Shown here: positions 10,707 through 21,219 of the stretch, piece by piece
Position numbering within the stretch: the first letter of the stretch is position 1
Layout: the number at the start of each line of letters is the position of its first letter
Assembly (NCBI GenBank): GCA_014871385.1
Contig: CM026426.1
Location: 46,057,611-46,121,610, forward strand
Source of the DNA: Ceratodon purpureus
Lineage: Eukaryota > Streptophyta > Bryopsida > Pseudoditrichales > Ditrichaceae
Length of the DNA stretch: 64,000 nt
Reading direction: 5' to 3'
Notes under the pieces: model-generated
The model's database searches: none
Seen by the model: the letters and a program-made list of their open reading frames with translations, nothing else
Told to the model about the DNA's origin: nothing
Program-made: the position numbers and the translations under genes

Positions 10707-13176
10707 AATTCCCGTCTCATTTTGGCTCAATACCGGCACATGGACCCTGGCTCACTACGCCCGGTTCCTTGACTCCTCAGTCAACTGAAATCCACGTAGA
10801 GGCAGACGCTGTACCATTGGACCATGAGCAGTCACACGGACCGTCCGAGCCCACACCCAACGATGTCGAAGGAACAGAGTGGCGCACTGGACGTAGGACT
10901 CCGACTGAGCAACAGCGGTTGGAAGAGAACCGTAGGAGGACACAGGCGAGGGAGATTAACAGGCCGTACCTAAGAGAAATGGCGGCCGCTCATGCTCAAA
11001 ATCGAGAGGCCCGAGTGGAAATCCCAGTCTGCCCCTCAGGTACTGTACTAGGCCTTCAGAGCCCTTGGCATAGAGCTGCGCGTTTATGTGCGAGACAGAC
11101 ATTGAATTACAAGGTTAGAAGTTATAAAGCAAAACGAGACGTCTGGAACTCACAAGTAGAGTGCATAAGTCAAAAACTTTCTCAAACTTTCACATACTCT
11201 TGTCCATTAGACATAAAATACCTAGGTAAATTCTTGAAGAACACCTTAAAGAACGATAGAAAAACATGGAAGGCTTTCTTCATTGCTAATGCCGGATTAA
11301 GGCACCCCCGATGTCCGGAAGAGGCCTTTATTGAGTGGAGGAAATACTGGATGAGTGCTGTAGGGAGGGAGGAGTCCATTCAGATGACTGAAATGCGCAA
11401 GGGGAAAAGGAAATCCCAACATCTTGAAGAAGACGACAACACACCAGTTGATCCATTCCAGAGCACTCCAGCGTCCCACCATGTGAGTTTGTCCTGTTTG
11501 TCAATCATTTCGATGGTTTTACCCAGAATATCAAGTGTATGTTTAATTTCCTAATCTGATTGAACACAATTAGTATCAATACGATGTGACACATTTTTTT
11601 CACACTTCATGACGTATCGTGCAGGGTGAGCAATATCGGACCGAGGCAGGAAGTACGCGTTATAACCTGCACAATACCTCGACCTTCCAGAGTGAGTCCA
11701 ACACGAGTCTGAGTACTGACTTTCAACAGAGCACGCCAACACCTACTACAGGGTTCAATCACGTCGCGACTTGTGCTTCGGCCCAAGGACCACGACAGGA
11801 GGACAGCGTTCCTGGATTCCACCGAGTATGACTCTACTCACTTCCGAATGTTCTCGGCTATAGTTTCTCCTGTTTTAGAATTTGCCTTCCACAAGCTATC
11901 TTCATTCAAGTCAAGGCTATCTTAATATTCAGTTTACATAAATATGAATCGAAAAGGAATTCGGTTAGATGAATTGAAGTCCACACATTTTATACATTCA
12001 TTTCATTTAGAATTGGAAAAGTTCTACTATTACTTAATTTCGATACAGTTCTTTCTGTACTTTCGTTTCTAACTATGAGTTTGCATATACCAGCAACAGT
12101 CGTCGGCGACACCTCCGTACAGCATCAGAGAGGCAACTCGGATAAATACATTAGAAAGCGCAGTACAGAAAATGGCGACCGATCTATCGACAAGCAAGGA
12201 GCAGATAAGGGATATAAAGGAGCTCCTCTTACGTCTGGTAAACCCAAGCATACAGGAGAATCCTATTAGAGCATCCGCGGTGAATAAACCCATACCTGAC
12301 AGCTCTGTGCGACCGGTAGGCTCGTCTCGTGCTTCCGCCCAATCTCCTACACATGAAAACCTGCTAACATGCTCCACTATACCACCTGACCCAATTGCAA
12401 CAGGAGATGCTAGGATACAAGTGCCCCAGACGTCTACAGGAGGAGCATGCTTACAAATTCCAGTAAGTCGGGCAAGGGACGCAGGCATGATCTCGCCCTC
12501 TTGGGCAAGTGGCGACACCGTCCCGGTCACCCCGAACACTCTCTTGCAGAACTTCCGGAACAGCATGCCAATTGGTGGAGCCTCATCAACGGACGTATCA
12601 GGGTCCATTCGAACCGCACATCCCGATCATTCGCCACACCGCAGCGTGGATTGCCGTCAATTTCCGCAGCATGATCATCACCCTCGTCAAGAATCCGACC
12701 ATACAGAAGGAACTCCCTCCTGCAGCCAACCGAATTCAGTCAGTGTTCATGACGGAGTCTCGACCAGGAGAATGACATCAAATTCCGAGATTGAAGCACA
12801 GGTGAGTGAACCTAGATTCCATGGTGAATTAGCTCTTATGCCGAGGCCAACAAGGGACGCTATAGCTGCCAACAGCTTGTGTCTTATACTGCACCCGGAG
12901 TGCGGAGAGACAATTGTGGCCGAAGGCAGGACTGGCGGGTCATGGAAATCACCAAGTCAGAAATTCGGACATCTGTGCGCTGAGGGGGAGCAGATGATCC
13001 AAATTCATAAAATCATCGTTCCAGGCCTCCCTGTAATATTCACCGAGGAGCGCAACAAATTTACCTTACTGGATCATGCATTGGTGAAGCCCTCGGGGAG
13101 CTCGGTATACATCAAGTGGCACACGCGTCTGATACACAAGAAGAATAAACCATCATCAGCAAAGAAACCTTTGTAG
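10707..13176 (+). CDS. TNP1/TnpA-like CACTA regulatory protein, three exons
   Basis: TNP1/TnpA proteins bind subterminal repeats of CACTA elements and assist transposition. Three exons join at plausible splice sites. Exon 1 runs from about 10,707 (after a CAG) to GTGAGT at 11,482. Exon 2 is about 11,625-11,826. Exon 3 runs from about 12,093 (after ACCAG) to the stop at 13,176. Exon 1 contains LKNDRKTWKAFFIANAG and EAFIEWRKYWMS, like the plant Transposase_24 region. Exon 3 begins with a predicted coiled coil (LESAVQKMATDLSTSKEQI), then a Ser/Pro/His-rich linker. It ends with a domain (CLILHPECGETIVAEGR to VYIKWHTRLI) matching the C-terminal TNP1/En/Spm family pattern. No in-frame stops were found. 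The exact start was not fixed. Confidence 0.7.
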
Positions 13177-13989
13177 ACAATCTCCTGTGAAGGCATTGCA
13201 TTACGATGATGGGACTTACGGTACAATCTATGTAACCATGTCCTGCTTCTGTAATAAACTGCGCATTCTTAAATCCCCATGCATATTGTGTTGTTATGCT
13301 TACTTCTGTTGAGTACTGTATCCATTAGTAGAACGCTCATGTCACAAATTCGCGTTGCATATGAATAGAATACCAAACAAATCAGCAGAAATCACAATCC
13401 ACCTACAGTGAACCCTAAACTGAATATGCCGGATTCGACGCATTCATCAAATACCCGGATAAAGCTCCATTGATATCCGTAATACCGGGTTATCATCTAT
13501 ACCCGATACCACGGCCAATATAAATCCGGGTATACCTGCCGATATGGGCAGGTTCTACTACACCAGTATCATGGCCGGACATAAAACACCGGGTAATAGC
13601 CGGATCCAAGTATACGATATATTTCGGGTATGTCCAGTGGAGAATTGTCCGGTCCTCAACTAGTCCGTCCAGGAGGGTATCATGAATGAGTCACGGTAAG
13701 TATAAAGGGTTAACATTTTCCGAAAGTAACACAATCGAATTCGTTCATCCACAAAAATAACCGAGTGCCAAATTCACCAAAGTCAATGGTGTAACTCGAA
13801 CCCTCGCCGGTAAATCGGTGTACCTCGTGAATCGCGAGGACCCATAATGTGCCCTGGGACCACACAGCACTTTATCTTCGCCTCCCCACTCCCGCGAGCC
13901 CCGGCCTGTCAGGTGCCGGATTACACCCAAATTTTTTTGAGACTACACCGTTTGCAAACTCTCAGATTAGTACTGTTTTCGGTGTAAAA
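13177..13989. repeat. Right subterminal repeat region of CACTA element
   Basis: Non-coding. Between about 13,430 and 13,640 short motifs ATACCCGG / CCGGGTAT and CCGGAT recur in both orientations, for example ATACCGGG at 13,481, CCGGGTATA at 13,527 and CACCGGGTAA at 13,588. Closer to the end CGGTGTA appears at about 13,816, 13,979 and 13,992. Arrays of this kind are typical binding sites of TnpA/TNP1 proteins near CACTA ends. Confidence 0.65.
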
Positions 13990-14021
13990 TCCGGTGTACT
14001 TGGGCTATGATTCCACTAGTG
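13990..14021 (-). repeat. Right terminal inverted repeat of CACTA element
   Basis: Reads inward on the minus strand as CACTAGTGGAATCATAGCCC and continues to TACACCGGA. Followed by AAA at 14,022-14,024, the same triplet as before the left end. Confidence 0.92.
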
Positions 14022-14024
14022 AAA

Positions 14025-14947
14025 GATTATTGCCAGAAATTTTGCATACGGTAGTAGAGAGACAAATGCGCCGCCCCTCCATTACGATGAGCATTTTTTT
14101 AATTTTTTTTTGACACAAATAAAGGGAGGCCCTTTATTGCAGGAGAAAAAAGAGTGACACAAATACAACCCACCCCCGTCAGGTCCGGCGACGGTGAGAC
14201 AAACAGACACGGACAAAAGGAGGTTATTCCTCACAACTCACCTTGTATCTGCATCACGATGTGCATTTTCCGAAGTCGTTGCCGTAGCCCACAATTACAC
14301 CAAGCTTGTTAGTGGAGGGCACGTCCCAATATTGGCCTCTCATGTTGGATGCAGCATATGAATGACTCGTATATTTTTACTCATGGTTTTGTTTGAAGAG
14401 AGCATGATGTTCGTCGATTCGATTTTCAATGCGATGGCTAGCTTGGCCATTTAGACGTAGGTTATGGCAGGTAACGAGAGCCCTAAAAAGGCCACATCCC
14501 GAGCCCAGAGGAAAGGTAATTGGAACCGAATGTGAGTCCGCATAAAGGTAGGCCATTGTGTTCAGATTAAGAGGCACCTGCAACAGTGAGATCTGTAAAG
14601 AAGAATTAAAATAAAGAGGGACGCATAAGAATTCTCAAGTGCTTAAGTATGACGCCAAGTATAATCATCGAGTGGTATTCTACGAGAGATGGAATAAGAA
14701 GGAAATCGAATCTGCAAGCTATAGTACTGTAATCTTATTGAAGCACTTTGTACGTATTTAGTTTGGCAACTATAATTTATTACACAGGAATTAGTACGAG
14801 TAGCAGCCCTAATCAAGAGGATTATTCCAGAGGCTGCAATACGACAATCATGACTTCTTCTCATGGCAACTTACAATAACATCATTCTCAAAAATCAAAT
14901 GAAATAGTTTAAAGTTACATTGGAACCACTCAATTCATAGTGGTCTA
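14025..14947. other. Unassigned DNA with short frames only
   Basis: Frames at 14,377-14,583 and 14,643-14,864 (minus) are short and show no domain. A homopolymer-rich patch lies near 14,094-14,110. Nothing else recognised. Confidence 0.4.
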
Positions 14948-15261
14948 CATGGTTATTCATAGGACCTCATATTCTATCCATGGTTGTTCATAGGACCTCC
15001 TTGTCCAAAAGACCGTCCGGTCCGCTCGTCCGTCCGTTATGGGTCAGGGGAGGTCCGTTTGACCAAGACTTAGGGTTGACCGTCCCAATCTTGCAAATAT
15101 TGAAGATTATCTTGCACATATTGAAGATATATACCTAGTAATTTTTTTCTAGTAGACCGCTACGTCCGATAAATGGGACAGATCGATCCGTCCGACCGAC
15201 CGTCCAAAGTGCCGTCTGGTTAACCAGATTTGGCCCATGTCCGTCCGTTATGACAACTTTG
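14948..15261. mobile_element. Mutator-like MITE, copy 1 (314 bp)
   Basis: Strongly similar over its length to 31,429-31,706. It is flanked by GTGGTCTA at 14,940-14,947 and 15,262-15,269, or a 9-bp duplication with one mismatch if one more base is counted. The ends form imperfect inverted repeats: GGTTGTTCATAGGAC inside the left, and GTTGTCATAACGGAC read inward from the right. The left end carries an extra partial duplication, so CATGGTTATTCATAGGACCT is followed 32 bp later by a near repeat. The interior is rich in GTCCG/CGGAC pairs and has no coding capacity. A target duplication of 8-9 bp points to the Mutator superfamily. Confidence 0.75.
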
Positions 15262-15269
15262 GTGGTCTA

Positions 15270-16390
15270 GAAGTAACTAATAAAAGCAACCCCTGGAACC
15301 TATATCACATTTGACGACTGCGTTTCATAGATCTCTGAGCGGCATCGGAATCTCTATTACTATCTTCTTCTCACCCTTCTGTGCTTTGAACTGCTTGGCA
15401 TCCTCTACTCTGTAGCTTACATCCTTTGGGCCAAGGGGTACTTTATAAAAGAAGTCTGGGATATGTTCCAAGCTTGATGACCCCTACATTTGCGTACGCA
15501 TAGAAGCATTACTAGAATTGCCCTCAGACTCTTGTACTTCAATAGTGGCTACTGGCAACGACCGGTCACAGCCCTTTGCATTCAAGGTCATCACATCCGC
15601 GTGTATGATCTGTGCATTGTGCTGGCTGCAATTAGGCAACTTGGACTCCTGAATTGGTTCAAAAGGCCCGTCAAAATTAACTAAGGACATGCACTCCTCT
15701 TCCTCCTGCTGTGTAATCGGAACTAAATGAGTACGGGACTGAAGCGGGTCCATCGCGTCAAGACTAAAAATATCATTTGAGAAGTTCGATACTGACTGTG
15801 GCGTTTGCATATCTTATATAGAGATTGAAAAAAATTGACATTGCATTGAGGCATTTTGTTTTGAATTATAGCTCCAATATCAAAAGTGGTTTCAGTAAAT
15901 GCAAGCCGCTTATCAAAGACGGCGTGTTTTAAATTAGTCTTGTTAACATACAATAAACATCTGACATTATAGAAGTTGAACTAACTTTGCTTGTACAACA
16001 GTCATTAAGTCTATGTTACCAAATATTAATCATGATATGTGTTAAATGTTATCATGCACTCCATTACATATGAACATTTAGTCTGTTCATAGATTGTTCC
16101 AGCAGAGCAATGCCATGGATAAAAGAGCAGGTCTTATTATAGCATTTGAGCAGAGATGATAACCAGATGGAGTGCAAAAGCTAAGCTAGAATTTAGAAGA
16201 AAGCGACGTCTAGAGAGGTTACAGAAGTTAGCGCTTAGAGACGGCATAGCTACTCCAGAGAGAGAGAAACTACGGTCTCCGGAGGAGACCGAAGTGAATT
16301 AAGTGTCTATTCGATCCACCCCCAATCCAATGCCCACAAGACAAAGGTATGGAAGTAAAGATCTACTCCCCCCTTTCGAGAGTAGACACT
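15270..16390. other. Unassigned DNA with one moderate open frame
   Basis: The largest frame is 15,484-15,810 on the minus strand, 108 codons of mixed composition with no recognised domain; it may be an exon fragment of an unknown gene. The remainder up to the LINE tail has no feature I can support. Confidence 0.35.
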
Positions 16391-16400
16391 TTAGTCACAA

Positions 16401-16442
16401 AGTAACCAGTAACCAGTAACCAGTAACCAGTAACCAGTAACT
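16401..16442 (-). repeat. Heptamer (AGTAACC)n tail of the LINE
   Basis: On the plus strand five AGTAACC units are followed by AGTAACT and decayed units to about 16,460. On the minus strand it reads (GGTTACT)n and lies at the very 3' end of the LINE, where short simple-repeat tails are common in non-LTR elements that lack poly-A. Confidence 0.8.
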
Positions 16443-16767
16443 AGTAAAAAGTACCAAGTAAGAGTAGTGATTATCTTCTCAATATTCATTTGATTATGAT
16501 TTTGGACACCAAGCCACGAGCTCATTGTTGGTTGGAGATGAGCGTTTGTCTCATTAATCTGGTCCGGGTTCGAACCCTGATGGACTCGTTTGAGTGGATG
16601 TAGGGGATGAAGTGACTTGGTACTGTTGAGTGAGCGATCGCAGGCAGTAGATGAGTTGTGCCAACCAACAGCCCCCTTTGCGAGAAGTTGAGAAGAGACT
16701 TGACACCCGTATTCTAACAATTTAAATAAAGTAGCTCTAGCTACTAAAAAATTTATTTGTATTTTTA

Positions 16768-18764
16768 TTATAGTTTTAATGTTTCGGGTAATGGTTGGTG
16801 GTTTTCTATTCTTCTTTTGTGGAGAAGAATAGACATGGCATATTGTATGGCAATAGTGTTTATGTTTTTAAAGGTGTTTTTGATGGTAGGCAAAGGTATT
16901 TTGAAATTGTCTACAAGTAGTTTCATTGATGGAATGTGTGCGGTAGCTCTGGCGCCTGCTGTGATGACAATAAGGGGGTCAACTTTCCATCCTCTAGCGG
17001 TAATACTGGCAATTAATGGATTGTATTTGTTGGTTTTAGCTTTAAATGGTCCTGGTGAGAATCTGTCATTACAGTATGTGAATTCAATGGATTGTATGGT
17101 AAGATTGGGGTTTATTTCTGTAGGGGGATCGCTTTGGTATGGTAAACCTTTAACGCAAAGAATGTCTGGTCTAAATCTAGAGTTACAATGGCATCTTTGT
17201 GTGTCACATGTGCATGGAAGTAACCAATTGGGAACGGTATTTTCTGAGGGTTTATCATTGAAGGTGCCCGCGTTCATTAGAATAAAACACCGAGATTTTT
17301 CGGATGAGATTAGTAGTTTTCTAATTGTCCATACATGTTGTGTCTTTTGACTCGGAGGGAGTGTATATGTTGTTGTTGGCATGTGAGTAATACATGTAAC
17401 CATGTATCCGGTTCATGTGAATTGCAAATGGGACATGTGATAGATGGAAATCTTTCTGTTCCAAAAAACATTTGTTTTCTAGCTTGGCCCATGTAAGTTC
17501 CCGTACGGAATTTTATGAGGCATGATTTTTGTTTGTCAGTGATGGCTGGATTTTCCCAAAATTTGTTAGAAAGTACATTGTCTATGTCTGCATTTCCCGT
17601 CCATTTGCAAATGTTGGGGGTTTGTATGGCCATTATTTCTAGATTGTTTTCTCTTTCATATTTCTTGATTTGTTTTTCTAAAATTCTAACTGGTCCTTTA
17701 TCTGGAACATCTATTCTCGAAGGCCAGTTATCTTTTTGGAAGTAGAACGGTGTGGCATGGGCATGTTCGTATGAGTGTAGAGCTTTTCTATGTCCTAGCT
17801 TTAGGCCTTGTTTTGCTAAGTAATGTGCTTCTTCGTTGCCGTCAATGTTGATTTGTGCTCTAACTTTGTAGAGTGAAATTGGTTGTGTTCTTTGTTGGAG
17901 TAGTTCTACTATGGAGGCAAGTGTGGTTTGATTGGGGTGACTATTATGTAGTGTGGGATGTTTTATTTGTGTATTTAGTAAGTATAGTACATTTAGACAG
18001 TCGGTAAATATATATGCTGGTTCGTTGGGGAATTGTGTGTTGATAATTCTGAGTGTTTTGTGTACTGCCATCATTTCTGCATGTAGTATATTTTGGTGTC
18101 CGTGGAGTCTTTTGGGGATAGTGAGATCTTTGGGGCTGTAAATACCATATCCAGCTCTTTCTCTTAGCCATTTACCGTTGCCAATTTCTTTTGGGGGTTT
18201 AAATGATCCATCTGTGTAATAACTGAATTGGGGGTGGAATTTTAGTGGTAGATTTGTTTGGTAATTTGGTAGTTGTGGGATAGGTGTTGAGTTATTTGCG
18301 AGGGTGTTTGGATAGTTTAATTTGGACCATTTTTTACTGGGATTGACATGGGTGTTTAAGGGAGTCGGAGATGCAATTTGTGTGTGAATTTGTAATATTT
18401 GGAGATTGTTAATTGTATGAACGAGTTGATTCATTTGTTTGTGAGTTCCTATGTTGTTGTTTTGGTGGTGGATACAGAGTATTTTGAGCATAGAAAGTTC
18501 TTTTCTTCCAAGTTTAAGTTCCAGGGGGAATTGTTGGCTCTTCATATATAATGGTGTCTGCAGCAAAATGGGCAATAATGTGTGCGTCCGGGAATGGGCC
18601 GGTGTAAGGGTTAAAGTTTTGGTACCAATTAGTATCGGGAGAGATGAATATGGTGATAGTGTTTGGGTCATTTTTTGCCGCAAGGCAGGCCCAATGAATG
18701 GCTTGTTGTAAGTCGGTTTCATTGTGGGGTTGAGCGTAGCCAATTCCTTTCCATTTATGATCAA
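16768..18764 (-). pseudogene. LINE polyprotein C-terminal half: RNase H, zinc motif, C-terminal domain
   Basis: The RNase H domain is seen from about 18,230 to 17,800. It has SYYTDGSF (first Asp), HAEMMAVHKTL (Glu) and YIFTDCLNVLYLL (second Asp). The last motif reads GNEEAHYLAKQG, where GNExADxLAK is expected, so the final catalytic Asp is His. Downstream is a Cys/His motif CPIC-x7-W-x-H-x4-C. After a frame change near 17,350 comes a ~210-residue domain containing GWKVDPLIVITAGA and KNTFKNINTIAIQYA, a pattern I associate with the C terminus of some plant and algal LINEs. The frame change and the lost Asp indicate an inactive copy. Confidence 0.75.
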
Positions 18765-18788
18765 ATGCTTTCCCTAGGGAGCCAAATA

Positions 18789-20421
18789 TTATATCTCGTG
18801 AAAAGGTGAGTAAAATTGGGTAAATTGTGTAGGGCATGTAACTGGTGATGAAAAGTAAGATTGGTGGATGTTGAATGTTGCTATTAGTAAGTCTAGTATT
18901 TCAGTTGGTATTGTATATTGAGCACATTTAAATGAATCATTTTTTGGAATACGATATTTATATCTTTGATATAGCCACACAATTTCAGTTTCAAATGATT
19001 GGGTGGATGACTCAAGGCCGTGTGGGGTATTTTTTGCATGTTGATATTGTTTCGATAGCCAAAGTAGTCTGGTTTTCGGGATGGTGATGAGGTGCCGGCC
19101 ATTATCTTCCTATATATGTGCGCCGTCATGTTGTGTTTGGATAATGTTCGAGTTCGTTTCAATGTCATTTTTTGGATTGCATTCATTAATAGAGACATGT
19201 GCTAGTGGATTAATTGCGGCCGGAGTAACGTATCTTGTATCTTTTTGTTGTTTTATGGAGAAGTGTTTTTTGATGATATTTAAAAAATGTTTATGTTGTT
19301 GTTTAGTGTAGTATTGGGTAAGTAATTCAGTATTGTAGAGACAAGTGTTAGTGTCACTCCAAGGAAAAAGTTCGCTTTGTCTACGCCATTCATTGTATGT
19401 GTTATTATTTGGCGTGGTCCATTGGCATAAATATATTGTATCTTTATAGTTTATCCCATTTGGATCTTTGATTTTATGTTGTTTGTGGTTTAGTATTGTG
19501 CGTATGGGGAATTGTCTTGGATATTTAAGCATATTGTTGGGAGGAGGAGGAAGTTCGAGAATAGGAGGGTTGGGAGGGTGTATTGGAGGGTTCAATTGTT
19601 GTGGTAGGATGTTGTGGTTTATTAATATGTAATCATTTTTTAGAGTTCTTGGGGGGAAGTGGAATCGGCATGGTATTTGGCATCTTTGATGGCAAGTGGG
19701 TTGAGAGAACAATTGATTAGCAATATTTAGCGCACTTTTTATGAGTTTTGTTGGGTTGGAGTGGTATATTTTAAAATTGTCTGGATTCATTAGGGTGGTA
19801 CCGTTAGGCATGGTTATTTGTTCTAATTTTATTATATTATGTAATAGTAGTTTTTGTAGTAGTTTGAGAGAAGTTTTGGGATTTAGGCCATGTAGATATT
19901 GTGCTTCTTGCATCCAGGCGGTTTTGAGTGGGGATGGGTTTAATAGAAAATTTTCTATTGTGCTTTTAAGGTGGACTCCAGCTTCATGTTTAAGTAAAAA
20001 CAATGTTCTAGTGATAGGGGATCTCAAACAATCTTGATATTTGATGCGGTCTATTTCTTCGGAACCTCCAAATTTTGCAAGTATGAACTGTATCAAGCCA
20101 AAGTATATTTTACCAAGTCTGCCTTTGTCATTGAGAGCATTTTGTAATTGTTCTCCAATGCATCGTAGATAGGCATTTTTTAATGAAAAGGCTTCCATTT
20201 CCGAATAGATCATGTGGAAGTTGTGTAGCAATATTAGATGTACTTTTTGGTAGTCCACATATTGTTTTGTGGAGTGCTATGATCTTTTTGTCAAGTTTTT
20301 TAATGGCTGGCATAGAGTATGGTACTCCGTAGAAGCTGTATGCAATACCGGCACGTAAGACTGTATCGGCCATATTGATTATTTGTTTCATAGCTACTCC
20401 ATACAATATGCGTTCAACCAT
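18789..20421 (-). pseudogene. LINE polyprotein, post-palm and linker part
   Basis: The first frame (20,421-20,128) has GVAMKQIINMADTVLRAGIA, GVPYSMPAIKKLDKKIIALH and KTICGLPKS, the helical thumb-like region after the LINE reverse transcriptase. It continues in another frame at 20,258 (LRCIGEQLQNALNDKGRLGK, AKFGGSE, SPITRTLFLLKHEAG). The linker to RNase H is proline- and asparagine-rich. At least three frame changes occur. Its 5' limit at about 20,420 abuts the start codon of the plus-strand gene that follows, so the element was truncated or broken there. Confidence 0.7.
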
Positions 20422-20977
20422 GGGGAGGAAGGGGAAAAATTCTAGTAAGGTTGTTGCTCAGGAAGAAAGGGGTGACAGTGATGCGTTTGATGAGGCCGCG
20501 GTCCAGCCAGTTAGACATCAGTTTCTTGCCGAAGGCGGTTGTTCAACTTTGAAAGAGACTACGATGGTAAGTTACGTTGATATATGTAGTTCACATTCTA
20601 GTCACGAAATTGATTTCATACATTATTCACTGATTACTCATTCACGTTAAAAAGAGACTTGTCCCAGCTAGAATAATTTTTGTTGTCCATATTCCACTCA
20701 TATCATGCATTCTTTTTAAGTGAATCCAAGAGTACTGTTTGAGTACCTAGTAGTTTAAGTACTTCATCTAGGGTTAAGGGACCGCAAGCAGTTGGTACAC
20801 CAAGCACATTAGTCCATTGACACTGTCTTCTCAAACCCTGGTACCCTACGTAATGCGGGACCTCAAAGGCACCCTCCTGCCTACTAGATCTGCGGACCAT
20901 CTCATCAAATTTAACAGCTTTTGAAATCGGAATCACTGAACTTAATTCTAAGCTAGTGGATTTGTTTCGAAGGAAGG

Positions 20978-21090
20978 GGATTCGCAAGAAGGGGATTCGC
21001 AAGAAGGAGATTTGGAGGAAGGGGATTCACAGGAAGGGGATTTGCAGGAAGGGGTTTTGTAGGAAGGAGTTTTGCAGGAAGGACAGAGGC
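20978..21090 (+). repeat. 15-bp coding minisatellite (GAAGGGGATTCGCAG)n
   Basis: About eight diverged units of 15 bp. In the acidic frame they encode E-G-D-S/L-Q pentapeptides, with one unit reading TTG-TAG where a sister unit reads TTG-CAG. A second frame is fully open and encodes basic R-K-G-I-R repeats. Position between exon 1 and exon 3 suggests it belongs to the ParB-like/methylase-like gene, probably in the acidic frame, because the next exon is also acidic. Confidence 0.7.
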
Positions 21091-21219
21091 GACCTTGTGC
21101 CCAGGTTCCGAATTCGGATTCTCAATCCTCCTGCCCTAAGCACTCTCGTAGGATGGAAGAAGCAAGCCCGTCGAGCGCTGCACGTGAAGACGATCAAGTT
21201 GGAGGGAACCAAGTATTAA

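Larger units (their letters stand above)
5195..14021. mobile_element. Complete CACTA (En/Spm) DNA transposon, 8.8 kb
   Basis: The left end starts CACTAGTGGAAACATAG and the right end, read inward on the other strand, starts CACTAGTGGAATCATAG. The two match over 32 bases with four mismatches, both continuing into TACACCGGA. Each end is flanked by AAA (5,192-5,194 and 14,022-14,024), the 3-bp target duplication expected of CACTA elements, although AAA is weak evidence by itself. Subterminal CGGTGTA motifs recur at both ends; GTTTTCGGTGTA occurs at about 5,295 and 13,973. Inside are TNP2-type exons on the minus strand and a TNP1-type gene on the plus strand. The termini look able to be recognised, but the TNP2 core appears to be missing. 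Confidence 0.92.
16391..20418 (-). mobile_element. 5'-truncated LINE (non-LTR retrotransposon)
   Basis: Minus-strand remains of one non-LTR element, split into frames 20,421-20,128, 20,258-19,110, 19,198-18,893, 18,980-18,789, 18,837-18,514, 18,764-17,310 and 17,403-16,768. The 5' part begins inside the region after the reverse transcriptase palm, so the palm with its catalytic motif is missing. Next comes an RNase H domain, then a zinc-knuckle-like segment (CPICNSHEPDTWLHVLLTC) and a C-terminal domain (GWKVDPLIVITAGARATAH). The minus-strand 3' end finishes in a heptamer repeat. Multiple frameshifts show it is inactive. No clear target duplication was found. Confidence 0.8.

Noticed and set aside
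16540..16600. A tRNA-Met gene
   Set aside because: B-box-like and anticodon-like text is present, but the acceptor and T stems do not pair properly and the spacing is off. It is kept only as a possible tRNA-derived element.
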